This document shows positions 10,770 to 23,447 of a DNA stretch of 64,000 nucleotides, piece by piece. Under the pieces are notes generated by a model that saw nothing but the letters and a program-made list of their open reading frames with translations, was not told the origin of the DNA and made no database searches. Source of the DNA: Amyloporia xantha (taxonomy: Eukaryota; Basidiomycota; Agaricomycetes; Polyporales; Adustoporiaceae); NCBI GenBank assembly GCA_036971615.1, contig JAYKKR010000010.1:1416652-1480651 (forward strand). The letters run 5' to 3'. The position numbers were made by a program, and so were the translations under genes. Position 1 is the first letter of the stretch; each line of letters starts with the position of its first letter.

Positions 10770-13407
10770 TTTTGTGTGCCTATTAGTGTGAAGTTGCACT
10801 CGGGCGTGGCGAGCGCATTTAAGGCTTTCGGCGGCTAATTATTAGGACGATTGTAATTGACGCGTTGCGATCACGAGACTCGTTTAGACGCGTCGTGACG
10901 GAGTGGTTCGCTATCCCAGGTCGTTCATCCAAATGTTCGACCTTTAACTTCAGCTTCAAGCCTCAAGCTTCACAGCTTCAAGGCCGGTCATCGCAAGTTG
11001 TACACCCAAAATGCGATTTATTTCACTTCCCGCTCATGTACTGATCTGGAGCTGCTCGTTCTATCTGTCGTATCTGGCGCTCAACTGGAATGACCATGCT
11101 CAGGTGACTCTGCATTCGTCCACTGATGTTGAATATGGTCAATGAACCCTGTATGCCATGGTATGCTGGTACAACGCGAGTCATGACTCAGAACCCTCCT
11201 CGATGCGTGTTAGAGTTCCGCTGAACTGTATTCATACCCTGTCCATTCACAGCGTTAGCCCACAAGGGGTTGCGACGCTGCTCTGCTCCGCAATCAAAAT
11301 ACTCAACAGATATAACTCGTTCGCTTGAGTACACAAGCAACTATTCTCACTGTCTTCTCACGTTTTGATTTGCTGGAAAACGGCTTAGGCGTCAGCTACA
11401 CCGGCATATCTTGCTATGAACGTCCGGCCTATCGAAGACGACAAGCCGGTTGACGTATTATAGAGTGCTCGAGGTCTTGTCGATACGAAGCGGCTCCTCT
11501 AGACTATCCACACGCAAATGCCCGAGATCTAGCGCGGTTCTTTCGCATTCAGCTTCGACTCGTGTTTCTGAAACTGACAGAACTCCTTAAAGTTCGGAAC
11601 ACATTCATTAACTCAAGTTTGTCCTGGTTGGGCACAGCCTCTCACAATTGAAGCAATGGATGTAGTTGAAACTATCATAGGCGAACCCGTGGATGTTCTC
11701 ATCGCACTGGCTTTGGTGTAGCTCCTCTCTGACAGATCTGATCGCTGACTGTACTATGCCTTTCTGCACCCTCCTTCAGGAACTATCATGGGGCAGAACT
11801 GCCACTAATCCACGACTCTCCCAAAGAGTCCCAATGCCACACACAGGGCCGTGTTTGGTATACTGCACATCCCTGTTGTACGTCACTGTCACTGGAAGAA
11901 CTCGTCACGAGTGCGAGGAGGTGCGAGGTGGGCCGCCATGGGAAGGCCACGTGCGGAATGCGAAGCTTTCTGTCTGACCTAGCTCCTATCTCTCGGACAT
12001 GTCGCACAATTGCGTCCAGGCCAAGATCAGATTCTCTTACCAGCGTACGCGCCTTCGATCGAGAGATGCAGCACAAGCGAGCTTCTCTTCTCCAGTCATG
12101 TGGAAGTGACTCTTCGCGGTGACGGCAGGGCTCAATTGTCCAGTGAAATATTTGCTCATTGAGCCTTGTAACTTGTGTTGTCAGTCGCAAATGTACGCGC
12201 GATATGCATGTGATCGTGGTGTCGTCGAACCCATTGTGGTGGTTCGGTGGATAGTATGATCGACTGGTTATTCAATAGTATCGAGTCTTATTTCCGAGCA
12301 CTCGGGATATTGGTCGTCTTTAGCGTGAAGCACCGCAGTCTCGTTGTAGCCTGCTCGCTACCTTGCGCAGTAGCACTGGTCAGTAGTTCATCTTGACAAG
12401 CTAAAGAGCTGATTCAAACGCTGAAGCGATCGAGATCTTATTGTGATCGCGACTAGACGTGCTAACGAATGTCAGAGGTGTCTACTGTGCCGTTATTTGT
12501 TACGTTTGATCGCACATAGATTACCGCAGAAAAATGATGGAGGCATGTCAATGCCAGCCTAGAGGGCCTATGTTCCCGGGCTCGTGATGACCATGGAGTT
12601 TGAGAGATATTATCACGGCGTAACTAACCAGATCTCTCTCCTTTCGAGACGTGTTGACGTTTGAATGGGGTCGATGTGTGCAACGATGGCCGCATTTCGT
12701 GATGCACAAATGTTACAATTAGGACTGCAACTTAGTAATAACTGAGATCTCGTCATGACGGAAGCAATCGGAGGGCCGATCAGGCCAGTGTCGACGAGAT
12801 AATATAAGAGAATTGATCCGCTCGCTGAGGTGAGCAACAGGTGCCTGGTGCCCTATAACGCCTTTTGCAACGTTGCAGCAAGTTGCTGTTAGCGCACTAC
12901 ATGCGCGGCTCTGAACTGAACGGCTTGAACACTCGGACTTGATCTCATCCCGATGAGAATCATGCCTTATCTAAGTATGGTTTCCGTCGGCTCTATCTGT
13001 GGTCCGGTTGCGAACCATCAATCCGAATCACCACCCGATATGTTCTCAATGTTTCAATGTTTCGGCAACGTATGTTAGCTAGAGCGGTATTAACTTGCTG
13101 CTTACCAGAGAGTCCGGCGCGCACGACAGCGATGATCAATCCTACGAGTTGCGCAAGTACTCGCGTCTATTAAATTATGTAATGTGTCCTCATGATGACC
13201 ATGTTCCGTACTAGGCGTGAGACGGTGGAAGCCTTCGTGCCAAAGGTAAACGTATCTGTTACGATAGCTGGGCTTTCCAGAAACCCATGATGCAACCGAG
13301 TCGGTGATAGAATTGTACCGACCGTACTCATGGGAAGCATGACATCAGCCCTACGAGGTCGCTCCCGCACATACATCCTGTGTTAATCGGCCGTTGACTC
13401 GAGGGCC
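10770..13407. other. Intergenic region, no gene recognised
   Basis: Only short overlapping frames are present, the longest being 134 codons on the minus strand at 11786-12190 with no recognisable motif. The upstream region of DSC2 lies at its left edge. I found no tRNA, transposon terminal repeat or tandem repeat here. Confidence 0.45.
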
Positions 13408-14481
13408 TCATAAAACAGTAGAAGAGGGGTTCTCCTTTACCGTTCGGGCGTAAGCAGCGGCAGGGGATAATCCCTCTTCCTCGTCCCTTGGATCGGAAGT
13501 GTCCGCATCCCGCGAAGGACGAGATCTCGACAACAGTCTCCCGGCGCTGACAATCCCCCGAATACTCTGGGCAATGAGACGTGTCGTAATCCATTGTGCG
13601 AGGGACATTCCCGGGAGCAGACTGAGGAGGTCCTGAAATAGAGCTCAGCGCGAGCAAAGAACAGCCGAGCCCAAAGATGGTATAGCGGAATACAACTTTG
13701 GCAGGTATATGCACACCTTTACATCCCAGAAATCTCGGTGGTGGGTAATCTTCCCTACATCGTTGAAAGACAAGCTTGTGATTATGGGGAAGGATAATTG
13801 TAGAATGGATGGCGGAGGATTATGCCCTCCGTGTGCTCTAGTCCGTAGTGTAGCCTGGCGTGTCAAGCTAGCTTGTGGCAGCGAAATGGGGAGTCCGGAT
13901 TCAGACGAAGGAATTGGATGAATGGGCCCAGCATTCCGCCGGTTCGATGCCGAAAGAAAGCCGGGAAGGAGGCCGATATGGAGAGTGTGCTCGACAATTA
14001 TCTTTTGATGACCGTCTAAAAGCGAGCCAGATCAGCGCCCGAAGTCTAAGAAGGGCATGCCCGCATCGTCCCTTCAAACTGTATACTTACCAAAACTCTC
14101 GCTCTCGGAGACATCACTGACTTCATTCCACATATTGAGAACCTTGAATCGCGAATTCTCAAGACCGCTATCCCTTGAGATGCGGAATAGGGCATGCAGA
14201 AGCGCCACTGGTTTGGGCACATCGAGCTGTGACACCTGGCTCGCGAAGGCGTGTATGTCTGCAATAACGGCACGGGAGGTCGCAGTGATCAAAGGGTTCT
14301 CATATGATGCATTTGGCTCGTAGAATCGTTCAATCGTGGTCCATGAAGGAATAGTCGGACCGTAGACAAGGTCGCAGATGTCGAGAGCAGTTGCTCGATG
14401 AGCAAGTGATAGAGAAGAGCCTGTATCAATGGGTGCTCTAGACTCTGAAGAGACACTCGGAAAAGCTACAGTGTTGTTCAT
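13408..14481 (-). CDS. NTF2-like/SnoaL-like conserved fungal protein of unknown function
   Basis: Three exons (14091-14481, 13717-14015, 13408-13632) sum to exactly 915 nt, giving 304 residues with GT-AG introns and no internal stop. The start at 14481 (MNNTVAFPSVSS) is the only ATG before the conserved region; the frame runs upstream to a GTG. Residues from about 35 (ALDICDLVYGPTIPSW, then IERFYEPNASYENPLIT and SRAVIADIHAFASQ) resemble the first helices of the NTF2-like fold, where a small cone-shaped pocket follows an FY-x-x-x-A-x-YENP motif. Exon 2 continues with IIVEHTLHIGLLPGF, and a later strand reads GKITHHRDFWDVKDLL, typical of a closing NTF2-like sheet. The C-terminus is an amphipathic stretch (WITTRLIAQSIRGIVSAG) plus a polar tail. 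No catalytic residues can be assigned. Homologues in mushrooms are usually unannotated; the fold is my inference. Confidence 0.65.
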
Positions 14482-17400
14482 AGCACTGTCTCTGTCTGGG
14501 TAAGTACAGTAATGGATGTTGACACCGTGTGCGCCACTGGCAAGGCGGGGAGCCACATTTGGACGTCATGTGATAAAGGTCTAGGTTTACCAGGGCCTAG
14601 GGTTAGGAGTTACGGTCGTGTGGTAGAGTCAAGATTCAAGAACCTCGATTTGAACCTCGAGCCAACTGCAGGGCCCACGATGTCAGAGCTAACCTACCAA
14701 AATACAAATACTCTTCAGTGACCGCATATCACTACATCGCACTTGTCGGCTCAATATCCACCTATCCAAGTCCTTATGTCCTCTTCCCACCCTATTGGCC
14801 GCCTGGCTAGGGCGCCTTGCGCTTCTCGCCTTCTCTCGGAGGCTGCAGAAAAACCAGGACTGCCGCAGGAGGCACAACCACTCGTCCAACGGCCCTGTCC
14901 AGATTATCTCACGGCCTTTCCTCCGTCACTATTGAGCACACGCAAAGACAAACTCCAGGTAGGGCGTGACGACCCATAGATAAGGCCTTCTGCCCGTTTT
15001 GCACAACAAAGGCCTTCTGTAACGTAAATTTATTTGTCTGCCTAGTTCGCCGTGCCCTGCTGCTCAGACGTATCAATCGATCTTCCCCTGCACAAATAAT
15101 GGAGGCGTACCTATACCTAACACAGAGCATTCACGAGGCTGAGACGCATTGAATGAAGGCCGCTCGGGGATTCGCTTGGTTCTTGCCGAATTAACACCCA
15201 CGGAAGACGTGAGCGCGGTAGGGCGCGGATAATGACGGGCATCGTGTACGGGCGCACCTGTGAAGAGAGCGACTGCATAACCTCCGACATACCTGAATGC
15301 GACCTACCACAAACAATACACTTCTTCGGAGGCAGTGAGCGTAAAATGGAAGCATACGTATTGCCGCAGTGCACAATGGCAAATGCCATGTGCAGTCTAG
15401 AAGAAACCGCAGGAAGTCCACCCGGCGCCGCATTCTCCTTTCCCTTGGGTTTCTATGCGATCACGTGGGAAGTAGCCAATGCTAACCTAGAGTTTAATAG
15501 CCCTGCAGGATCGGCGCGTCAAGTAGGATGGACAGTCCAAGCATGTTCGACGAGAGACGGATGAGAATTTTTCAATGCCCTTAGCGAGGCCTGGCTTGCG
15601 GAAGCCCTCTAAGGGTCCTTGATTCTCTGCGAATAGTGTACATTCTGCTGCCGTTACTTCCAGACGCCGACGCGGGCGCCCATGGTCGCTGCCGCCCACT
15701 GGCACGTTCTCACCTCGTGTGCGCCCTTGTAGGCCAGAGCAATTCATTTCGACGCCGCTGACGACAAGAAGTCGGCAGCGCGATAGGCCAGGAAGCTGCC
15801 CTTTCCCGTTTTGTCACAATGGGCCGTAGGTCCTTGTATGCCGGAATCGCCTGTCCCCTGACGCCCACATATATCCCCTCATTGTGCAAAAGCATGCGAG
15901 CCTGTGGGTAGGCGTATCCCCGGCCGGAGCTCGCTGTTCTTGCCCAAGCCTAGCACAGTCGGTGGTCTGGGGAGCGGCCTAAGAGCACTCACCTTCCCTG
16001 TGGCAGCAGCTAACGAGGGGTACCGGCGTCATCAAGTGATAACGTTGGGAAGTTCATTCCCCAAGAACATCGCTATGACGGACTTCCGACATACGCCTTC
16101 GAGGACGCCAGATACTGCTAGATCTGAAACGTGTCCTGCGGCTTCCTTTGGCTTGTCATTCTTACTGACCTTCTGAGGACCAGCGGCAGGCCCGCGCCAT
16201 GACCGATGACCTGGGACACTGGGGTATTGCTGTACAGTGTGGCTCGCCGGACTTACACCGGACGTACAGTCAGGGCACACCCGTGCGTGTGATCGTGCGT
16301 CTTCACCGTAGGAACGCATATCGAGCTAGAGTGACATCCGAGAAGCAAGCAGCATTATGGCATTGTCCGAGAAGAAAGCAGATTAGCTGTTCTCCGAGAA
16401 GAGTGCAGTCCAACGTCCTGAGATAAGAGCACCAGAGCATATCTCGGACGCGCTTGTTCCTCCTGGTCAGCAAGAAATATTTCGAGGCAAAGAGCGCCAG
16501 GGGTGGGTTCGAGACGACTTGCCAAGCGACGTGGCTAAGGAAGTCCCATCCAGACCCATCCTGGTGATAAAGTTCAGGGAGACCGAGGAGCATTACGAAG
16601 GTGGCGCCGTTCAAGAACCAGAAAGACTAGACATTCGACAACCTTCGCGTGCAAACCTTGACAGTCGTGGTAAGAGTACAAATCGTGCACTCCGACATGT
16701 TCAGCGCTCGATACAACACAGGAGGCTATAATTTTAGAATCCACCGTGCATACTCGCTGAGTAGTAAAAGCAGGTGTTCCCATGCATCCAGGGACGAGAA
16801 CGGTTCAATAAAATGTCATACTTCAGGGCTCCTGCGGTAGCGACCTCAGGCGTAGCAATCTTAGACGTCGGAGTTAGATCGGCCAGCCCCTCCACCGAGG
16901 ATCAACCGATGTTTTTAATACATATGTTAACATCGAACCTGCTGTAGTCCACTGGCCCAAAAAGACGGAGAGGCGGAATGCCTGTCGATGTCCTTCTGGA
17001 GTGCCGAATGTCAACGGCTCAATCCACGCCAGGTGTTTCTGTCAAATGAATACCGTGTCTGCCGAAATAAAGAGACCGAAAGACCCTGATGCTAAGTTGG
17101 CGTCGAGGATATCTATTGATTGGATGTCGAGTGCCAATGTCAAGATGTTACAGTCCCTCGCCGCCACTCTCCCACGGAATGAATACTCCTGAAAAAAAAA
17201 ACCTTTTGCAAGCTTCGGTGAGTCCAGAGCTCGACGAATGGAAGGAACGCACGCGCACATTTCACTCACATGGATCGGTGACCTTGTGGTCTCGAATGGC
17301 ACTGGCAGCGGGCACAAGAAAGAGCGGGGCAGCCCGTCACCACGCTGGAGCAACACTGATTGGCCGATTGCTGTCTATTATGACGCTCAGTACAAGCCGC

Positions 17401-18984
17401 CGGGAGGTCATTTGAACGACTTGGCTCTTCCAGTCACTCCAATGTACCGATACCAGGCTTGGGCTTTGGAAATTCAATGTGCACCTGTCTCATGCGTAAG
17501 GAAATGGTCCCGGACTTCCTAGGCTTCCTGTGGGGTGGCGCAGGGATACAGGCGGATTTGACATTCGGGTGCTCCTGTCAATGCCAAAATGCACATGGGT
17601 CACGACTCACATGGCGCCTGGCCAGGCGGGGGTGTGGAGGGCGAAGTGCATTTGTATATGTCCCGTCGGAGCTCAGCTGCGTTTGCAGCTCTGGGCCGCC
17701 GACGCGCGCACGCCGCACGAGCGCACGCAGAGGGGCAGATCCAGCGACATATCAGGCTGACGAAGCGCATCCGACATGCCGAGTGCGAGAGAGCGCCAGA
17801 GTCTCGATACAGATACGCGTTCCGATAGGGCCAAGGCTCCAGGTGCGAAGGGACGAATTTCAACCCTTCCGGTCACGTTGCGCACGGTGTGGGCAGTCGA
17901 CACCCCCCTCGAATCTCGTCGCGGCCCCACGAGCCCGCCGCAGCCTGTCAAAGTCGTCGCACCATGCCGTGTGCATCGCGCGCCTTCACCGTCACGGGTG
18001 TTAGAACGGCGATCCTGCGGTGCGGTGGCGGCGGGCGACGATACAGTTTCATGTGCTTAAATGAAAGTGCCCGCCTGAAACGCGACGGTGGGCCAATGCT
18101 AGCATCGAGTTTCAGATAAGCCTGCAGAGCGAGCGTGCCACCGCCACCACGGTTCAAGTTTTCAACATAGAGCAGTCCGATCTCGATGCGGATGGGTATC
18201 GGGGCACGACATCGACACGCCCGCCACTCACCCCGGCCCCGCCGGACCGCCCCACCGGCCCCTGCTCTCCACGCCAGGAGAAACGTTCAGCACCAACGCC
18301 AAGTGTTGTGTTGTCTCCAGTGGTCGCCTTCTATGCCTTCCCTGAATGCGACCGTCGGAACGCGCTACATCCCCTGGAGGTAAAAGAACACATGTCGCAT
18401 TATCTTTCAGGCGCAGGACATCAGGCTTTAGACACTACGTTTCATGTTCTTCTCTTTTTGTATTGCACGTTGGAACGCACTTCCTATAGGCTACGATTAC
18501 AGAGGGGAACGCGGTATGCAGACATCACATGAGCCACAGCTTGTACGACACATATAAAATAGATAGATAGAGCGGCGCGCCAGTCCAACCGACACCTGAG
18601 AGCGGCCAAAAAAGTAGAGAAAACGAACCAAGGCCAATAAGTAACAAAAAATATAGAGCACAAAACGAACGAGCAGTGACCAAGAAGCCAAATGAGAGTG
18701 CGAGCGAAACCATGCATTGATGTGAGTGTGATACAATGGGTGCCAGGGGCGGACGAAGAGTACAAAGCACCAGACTTTTTGCCGTGCTTCATGATGATGA
18801 CGTCGCGGGACACGTGCGTCCGCGCAGTGGTATTGGGGTTTTTGCGGGGATATCAAGCTCGCCGGAGCATGAAGAGGGCGGGATAGTACAGCAGCGGGGG
18901 CGAGGGGATGCTAATAGATAATGTCGCCGACGAGGGCGAGCATGCAGAATAATGAAGTCTATATGAGGAACAAAGAAAACACAA
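14482..18984. other. Gene-poor region
   Basis: About 4.5 kb without a supported gene. GC-rich frames up to 181 codons occur (for example 17459-18004 +), but they overlap frames on other strands and show no domain, no intron structure and unusual Arg/Cys/Ser-rich composition. A short spaced repeat lies at 16337-16408. The right edge is the 3' flank of the GATA gene and contains short GATA/TAGA microsatellite sequence near 18560. Confidence 0.45.
16337..16408. repeat. Three spaced copies of a 16-bp motif
   Basis: TCCGAGAAGCAAGCAG (16337), TCCGAGAAGAAAGCAG (16366) and TCCGAGAAGAGTGCAG (16393) share TCCGAGAAG-N3-GCAG. They start 29 and 27 bp apart, with unrelated spacers. They may be a decayed minisatellite or clustered binding sites; nothing nearby tells which. 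Confidence 0.5.
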
Positions 18985-20578
18985 TCAGGCAGCGACGGTC
19001 TTGCGCGGCTTGCCCGACTTCCCCGACGAGAGCTCAGGCATCGGCACCGGCTGCCAACCGGTGATCTCGGGAATGGGAACGTCGAGAGGTCGAGGCTGCT
19101 GCTGCTGCATCTGGTGCGGTGCTGGAAGCGAGCCGCGCCGGTAATAATCGTTCGACTGCGGCTGGCCGGAGTAGTAGGGCATGGGCGCCGTCGCCGCCTT
19201 ACGCGGCGTAGGATGCCCTGACGAATGCGGCTGCATGGTCGCAATATCAGACAGAGGCGCGTTCGGCAAGCGAATGCCGCCGTCCTGCGACCCAAGAGGC
19301 GGCGAGTGCGAGTTCGGATCGCGCGGAATCGAGTATGTCTGCGAGGCAGGCGAACCCATGGAGGAAGGAGGCGCAGATCCTGACGAGTAGACCGAAACTA
19401 GATGAATATCCGGCGACAATCAACACCGTTTCAGGTGCAAAAATCAGGCACGGAAACTCACTGTTATCGTCCCAGTCACTCGTGGCGCTGCCAGAGACCG
19501 ACGAACTCGAGGAAGACACCGACGATCGTCGCGGCATGATGCCGTTCTCCATCTCACCCTCCCGCGGCTCCTTCTTGACCATGGGCGACATCTTGCCCTT
19601 GGGGCTGCCCGCCACTTTAGGCTGCTTGCGCGTTTTGCTGCCCGCCCGGAGCTCATCGAAACGCAGAGGCCGCGGACGCAAGTGCGTCCGCTCGTACAAG
19701 CCACACTTGTTACACACGATCTTGCCCTGCGTGAGCGTCGACCGGCGCCAACTCGGAGGCTCGGTGGTGTGGCAGTTGTGGCACCGCCGGCGCAGATACT
19801 GAGTCTCCTTCGACGCGGCGTCATCCGTGTGCTGGACCATGAGGCCGTTGTGTGGCGCGAGGCAGGGCATGGGATGCATCCCCCCCGATCCTGGCCGGCA
19901 AAATGCTGTCTGCGAAGGCACGATAACGGGGGCTGCGTCCTCGGTTTTGATACCGTCTAAGTGGTGGTGATACTCCTGATAAGAGACATGAGGGGAAGGG
20001 ACACTGTGTGCGAAGGGCTCGTCCATCTGTCCGTGCAGCGGCTCGCACATGGTGAGCTGCGGCGAGCCGTCGATTGACAAGGGTTCGCTGTAGACAGTGC
20101 TAGGCCGCGAGCCGTAGGGACTGCTGTTCACGGAGTCGTGGTCGCCACCCAGGAATGGCGGCGGTGTGTACATGGCCTCGCCCCGGTCCTGACGGACGTA
20201 GGGGAAAGTGTTGCGGCGGGTCATCGCGATGTCGTGCATATGGCGCATGTGGTGAATGGAGGACTCGCCGTGCGCGGTCTGAGGCATATTGGACCAGTGC
20301 CCGCCGTGGTGCTGCTGGTGCCGCTGGTGATCGAGGTAAGAGTCGTGCCCGATGTTGTGCTCTGGCATGTCGCGGTCGTACAGCTCCTCCAGGAGCGAGC
20401 CGCGCGAGCCCGGAGGGTTGTAGGAGCCAGGATAGGGAGCGGACCACATGTGTGCGGCCTCGAGAGTGTGGGCCTCAGGGACGATGCCGTTGTCGTCGTG
20501 GTTGGGGTCGAACATGTAGCGGGGCGGTGCGAGATCTACGGCCGACTTGTAGTGGGGCGAGGAGAAGGGCGGGTGCAT
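18985..20578 (-). CDS. GATA-type zinc-finger transcription factor
   Basis: Two exons (19462-20578 and 18985-19397, with a 64-nt intron) give about 509 residues. One GATA finger lies at about residues 275-310: CHNC, then 19 residues including TEPPSWRRSTLTQGK, then CNKCGLYERTHLRPRPLRF. The loop is C-X2-C-X19-C-X2-C, longer than the 17 or 18 of standard fungal fingers. A basic tail (GSKTRKQPK) follows. The rest is low-complexity His/Pro/Ser-rich sequence with a serine run after the finger (SVSSSSSSVSGS) and a Q-rich patch near the C-terminus, as in regulatory proteins. The frame stays open upstream to a GTG at 20956 and looks partly coding (WNLYSSTAPLLRRVHSRTPSP), so a spliced upstream start is possible; 20578 is the first ATG. 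It should bind GATA-core DNA sites; target genes cannot be told from sequence. GATA factors regulate development and nitrogen response in fungi. Confidence 0.85.
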
Positions 20579-21743
20579 GTCGTCGGCGCCGAGGGATGTG
20601 CGGGGAGAAGGAGTACGGGAGTGGACGCGTCTGAGTAGGGGTGCAGTCGAAGAGTAAAGGTTCCATGTGGCGTCGGGGGTGGCAAGGCGGGGGCTGGGAT
20701 TGTGCAACACGATGCGCGTGCGGTCGAAGATATAGAAGCAGCGAGGATAATTCGGATGCGACGGAGGAGGAGGGGACAGGCAGAGCTGCCGGGAAATAGG
20801 ACTCGTTTTGAACGAGCGAATATGTGCGGAGGGGGGCTGATGCCGGGGTCCTGGCAACCTGTGCAAGGCCGAGAAGGGCTTAGCCTGCTCTGCTGCCGCA
20901 AGAGACCCAGAGACTCGGAACGGCGGTGGTACTCGGACAAACACAACCGAACCCACGCGCTCGTCCCTCCTCTTCCAAAAAGAATCGCAGGCACGCTAAT
21001 GCCTACTGGGCCCGTAGAACCACAAGGACACCACAGGAATGTCCCTCTCACGTAGAGTACCCTCTCCGCCTCTCTCTGCCTGTGCGCACACGTCCTCGCT
21101 TTCCCCACCGCCCTCGCGCGAATCCACCACCGCACAGCGCCCATAGAGTCATCCACAGCCTCCTCTTGAGCCGCAATCCAGCTGCCCTCTTGGGCGACGC
21201 GGTCTGCCAGGTCTGCACTGACCTGTCCAGTCCCACGTCACATGCTCCCACGCCCGCCTTATTTTTGTGACCCTAGTTACGTTCCAATTTCCAATCCATA
21301 TTTCTCCTGCGCGAGACTCTTCTCTTGCCATATATGGAAGTCTCCCACTCGTCTCCCACACTCCCGAACTGAGCTGTGTTCTCATCTCCCCACCTGGATC
21401 TCGTCCGATTCAATGTGCTCCCCGCCGAAGATCTCTCGGCTGCTGCCGTGGCTACGGCGTCTTATTATTCCATAGCGACCAGTACACCTCCCTGTACCAG
21501 ACCCTCCAATCCCAGTCCCCTCGCGCGCCTCCAGCTCCTCTCAGAGCTCGCGCGCTCCTGTCACCACGAAGCTGTAACAGCACCTTCTGCTTCTCCCGGC
21601 TCCCGCCCTAGTTGTTGGTACCTTCACTGTAAGTCCCCGCGTTTGCCAAACAGAGCCTGTCACCGCACCACAGCGGCGCTTTTCTTCCTGTCTATGAGCG
21701 CGTCCTCCATACCGTTTCAGCCCCTTGAGCTCTACGTTTCTTG
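20579..21743. other. Upstream/5' region of the GATA gene, pyrimidine-rich on the plus strand
   Basis: A long leader is plausible because the next minus-strand gene (ING) ends at 21744. The stretch 21050-21620 is rich in CT runs on the plus strand (AG-rich in the transcript sense). No separate gene is supported; frames of 114-249 codons on the plus strand here are low-complexity artefacts that continue antisense into the ING gene. Confidence 0.4.
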
Positions 21744-23447
21744 TCATTTCTTGCGCCCTTTCCGCCCGGCGCCCGCAACACTAGGCAGGCCCTTCATGTT
21801 CGCAATGCATTCTTCGCAGTACCAATTCTCAGGCAGGGGCGGCTTCAAATTGACACATGGCAGGTGGAACTGCAATACATCCGCGTGCCACAGTCAGCTC
21901 CAGGTCGATAAGGGTTATATAGCAATAACGTACCCATTGGTACCGGCAGTTGGGATTGTCACAAGCAATCATCTAATGTGCGCACAATCTGTCAGTTCCT
22001 TTCCTCGCCGCAGGACCGGGGTCGACGCCACAGGGCGCTCCGGACAGGACGTACTTCTCCGTAAGACATCTTCTGGCAGAAGCAGTATAGCGACTTGTCC
22101 TCCGCGTCTCCACTTTCCTCCATAGCGTCGTCCAGATCGTCTTCGCCTTCTGCGTCTTCGTCGGCGTCCAGACCGGCCGATGCGGTAACCCGACGCGACC
22201 GCAACGGAGAGTGGCGAGGATGCACCTGTTGTGACAACCTGGACCGTTGCCCGGCCCCGTAAGGCGTTGCTGACATGGGTGCTGGACTCGGCAGCTTGAT
22301 ACTTCCCGCAGAAGCCGTTGCCGTCACCCGCCGCTCTGTTTACGTGTGTGCGACGCCGACCAGACGGAGAAGAAATACGGAAGGGAAATTCCGTAAAATG
22401 TAAATGGGCGCCGTGCAGGTGGTCAGTAAACGAACGTGCTGCGGATAATGCGGGCCACGCACTCTTCTGCGGAGGGGCAGAACTGGCAACAGGGGTGGCA
22501 GGCGCCTCAGGGATCGTAATAGCATTGCGCAGACTTTCAGTTATCTTCTCCGCAGCGGACTTCGTTGCCGCCCCTTGGGACACCGCCGTTTGCAACGCGG
22601 GATCCAAGTCGCCTTGTAGTACTAATACCCTACTAAGATCATGGTCGAGCCTCACTCTCGCTCTTTGAATCAGCTGGACTAGCCGACTAGCAAGTGCTTC
22701 CTTCTCGATGGCCAGACGGTCGATTTCAGCATAGTGTGCATGGACGGTCTGAGGAATCCCACTGTCTTTAGCAGAGAGTGCCTGGCCTTGGTTCGTTGAT
22801 GCTGATCGCAGAGAATGGCGTATGTACTTCGAACTTTCTTTCTGTATCTCTTGCTGCAGATCTGGTGGAGGTATTCCGTGCGTAGTATGGGAGGTAGTGT
22901 TGATGGAAGGAACGGCAGTCCATTCCGGGCAAGTGAGGCGTGAACACAGACAAGCGAAGCGAGGAACGTGACCGTCGAGGACCAGTAGTAGGACAGAAGG
23001 CAAAGACGATCAAATGGCGAAGAGACGGTAGTGGCCACTGAGACAAATATCAAGAGATCGCTGGACGATTCACGCACCGTGCGACCGTTGATCTCGGTGC
23101 CTTATCTCTGCTAGCAGGTGTTGTGTCTCGCTCGGCAAGTTGTCCAAGCCTGCAAACAGCCCGATGAGCTCAGTACGCCCCCCGACGCAAGCGGAATCAG
23201 CTGCACGTCGAGCAAGATCGCGAGCAGCTGTCCAGAACGACAGCGAGAATGGTACAAGCGTTATCGGCCCAAGCAAGTCGTACAGCGGATGACGCGAGTG
23301 CATAGCCCATCACTAAGTGAAACAAGCCCTTGGGATACGAGGCCGACAGACCATGTGCTCGAGTATGCAGGCGGGATACAGGACATGTTACTCACTGGAA
23401 ACGTACTCCGCTGCAATGGTTGCGGCTTCCTCCAAGTTGTTACTCAT
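21744..23447 (-). CDS. ING-family histone-mark reader with C-terminal PHD finger (Yng1/Yng2/Pho23-like)
   Basis: The first exon MSNNLEEAATIAAEYVS splices over about 230 nt to SLDNLPSETQHLLAEIRHRDQRSH. That in turn joins DLQQEIQKESSKYIRHSL, forming the coiled-coil ING N-terminal domain (LDNLPSE is a family hallmark). The middle holds EIDRLAIEKEALASRLVQLIQRA and VRLDHDL, then a disordered Ser/Pro and acidic linker. The last two exons encode the PHD finger: LYCFCQKMSYGEMIACDNPNC, then YQWFHLPCVNLKPPLPENWYCEEC, with the full Cys4-His-Cys3 set and the conserved Tyr/Trp/Asp residues that cage trimethylated H3K4. A short KGRKK basic tail ends the protein. ING proteins bring histone acetyltransferase or deacetylase complexes to H3K4me3 chromatin. 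Which complex applies here (NuA4, NuA3 or Rpd3L) cannot be decided from sequence. All joined exons are open. Confidence 0.9.

Noticed and set aside
13930..13960. GGTTCGATGCC resembling a tRNA T-arm
   Set aside because: No D-arm, anticodon arm or acceptor stem can be drawn upstream at the right distance; similar GTTCGA matches elsewhere also failed.
17459..18004. 181-codon plus-strand frame
   Set aside because: Arg/Ser/Cys-rich low-information sequence in a GC-rich stretch, overlapped by open frames on the other strand and with no domain.
20579..20956. Extension of the GATA protein to the upstream start at 20956
   Set aside because: The codon at 20954-20956 is GTG, not ATG, and no in-frame ATG exists before 20578. 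A spliced upstream start remains possible, so this is noted in the entry.
21376..22125. 249-codon plus-strand frame
   Set aside because: It runs antisense through the PHD-encoding exons of the ING gene and through CT-rich leader sequence.
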